DNA from: Coffea arabica | Taxonomy: Eukaryota > Streptophyta > Magnoliopsida > Gentianales > Rubiaceae | Assembly (NCBI RefSeq): GCF_036785885.1 | Contig: NC_092323.1 | Location: 3,512,501-3,576,500 of the forward strand | Length of the DNA: 64,000 nt | Reading direction: 5' to 3' | Shown here: positions 63,501 to 64,000 of the stretch, piece by piece | Numbering within the stretch: the first letter of the stretch is position 1 | Layout: each line of letters begins with the position of its first letter | Program-made: the position numbers and the translations under genes | The notes under the pieces: model-generated | The model's input: the letters and a program-made list of their open reading frames with translations, nothing else | Told to the model about the DNA's origin: nothing | Database searches by the model: none

Positions 63501-64000
63501 TTCAAGTAATTCTCCCTCTAGCTTCGAAAGTTCGCCCAATATGTCACTATCTTCTTCACCAAAATCGTCGGATTCCCCATCTTTGTCCCCAAAGTCTGCC
63601 GTTTCACCGCGTGTGGTTTTGACTTTCTCGCCATTGACATCCATCGAGGCTTCGAGATCAACAACACTGCTGTATTCTTGTCCAAAATCTTCGTCGGACA
63701 GAAAGCCATCGTTGTACGAGTCACTCGTGACTGAAACTTGATCGGGCTCAGAATTGATTGACTCTGAATGGCCATCACTTGCGATCACGCAGTCTCTCTC
63801 AGTGTAATCAAAGCGAATCTCATTGCGAAAATCATAATCGCCGGTCTCCTGTGGTATACAACTGGTGGCCTCATTTTCCTCAGATTTTTCTTCATCACGC
63901 GGACCATCGTCAACTGGCTTCTTCTTTGATTGCACTTCAAAAGTTTCTGCAGCTTCCACGGTGAAATGCTTATGTGAAGCAGCATCAATTTCTTCGACGT
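60560..64000 (-). CDS. DUF1666 ("ribosomal protein L34Ae"-type) protein, 5' end outside window
   Basis: The C-terminal part of a plant DUF1666 protein of unknown function. Minus-strand exons in the window are 63071-64000 (open at the right edge), 61410-61823, 61045-61271 and 60560-60814, with GT-AG joins and intact frame, about 608 codons. The N-terminal part in view is highly acidic and probably disordered (GEKVKTTRGETADFGDKDGE and similar). The folded part starts about LWEHQDLIEQLKMELRKVRA and includes KPWKIDEKFQREDCMGELHK, then DLEVVYVGQMCLSWEFLHWQ, FQVLLQRFVEDEHFQGPRVQ and MMVEIIEESIRIFWRFVRAD. It ends VLNMSRLTTEQLVWCHSKLS plus a short tail. Databases often call this family L34Ae, but it has no resemblance to the true ribosomal L34 encoded nearby; the proximity is coincidental. 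No membrane segment is seen in this part. Confidence 0.88.

Overview
This window is nuclear DNA from a flowering plant, most likely a core eudicot. The evidence is GT-AG introns in almost every gene, AT-rich intergenic DNA full of small inverted-repeat elements, and plant-only genes: a PYE-type bHLH factor, a FEZ/NAC094-type NAC factor, a thylakoid DEG8 protease, a type-1 lipid transfer protein and a DUF1666 protein. No reverse transcriptase, integrase, capsid, prophage, CRISPR or bacterial operon was seen. The species cannot be named from the sequence alone.

Layout. 1-5.1 kb is repeat-bearing intergenic DNA. 5.3-7.1 kb holds an alpha-tubulin gene (+, 4 exons). 9.1-9.6 kb holds a small unrecognised ORF (-). 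9.7-13.4 kb is intergenic with a 767-bp inverted-repeat element and three AT microsatellites. 13.6-15.4 kb is ribosomal protein S9 (-). 17.0-18.7 kb is bHLH47/POPEYE (-). 20.9-31.3 kb is a 2,202-residue THADA/Trm732-like gene (+, 4 exons). It converges on an NRP/SET histone chaperone gene (-, 10 exons, 32.0-37.4 kb). 38.8-39.3 kb is a lipid transfer protein gene (-). 41.0-45.8 kb is DEG8 (+, 13 exons). 45.8-50.3 kb is nearly empty. 50.3-52.1 kb is a NAC gene (+). 53.3 kb carries tRNA-Leu(CAG), followed by a hAT-like element with a perfect 8-bp target duplication. 54.9-57.1 kb is ribosomal protein L34 (-). 60.6-64.0 kb is the 3' part of a DUF1666 gene (-) that runs off the right edge.

These are independently transcribed genes, not a pathway cluster. 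Several are housekeeping genes: tubulin, two ribosomal proteins, a tRNA, a tRNA-modification cofactor and a histone chaperone. The ribosomal genes carry telo-box and, for S9, site II promoter motifs typical of co-regulated translation genes.

Most interesting points: (1) a second 42-codon first exon inside intron 1 of the NRP gene, of exactly the same length and splice phase as exon 1 and alignable to it, suggesting alternative N-termini like those of animal SET/TAF-I; (2) two apparent GC-AG introns, in THADA and DEG8; (3) a Mutator-like element inserted into one copy of a tandem duplication in THADA intron 1, so the other copy preserves the empty site; (4) an alpha-tubulin with His at position 40 and no terminal tyrosine. 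Exon joins were worked out by hand from splice consensus, frame and remembered family alignments; no search was run.
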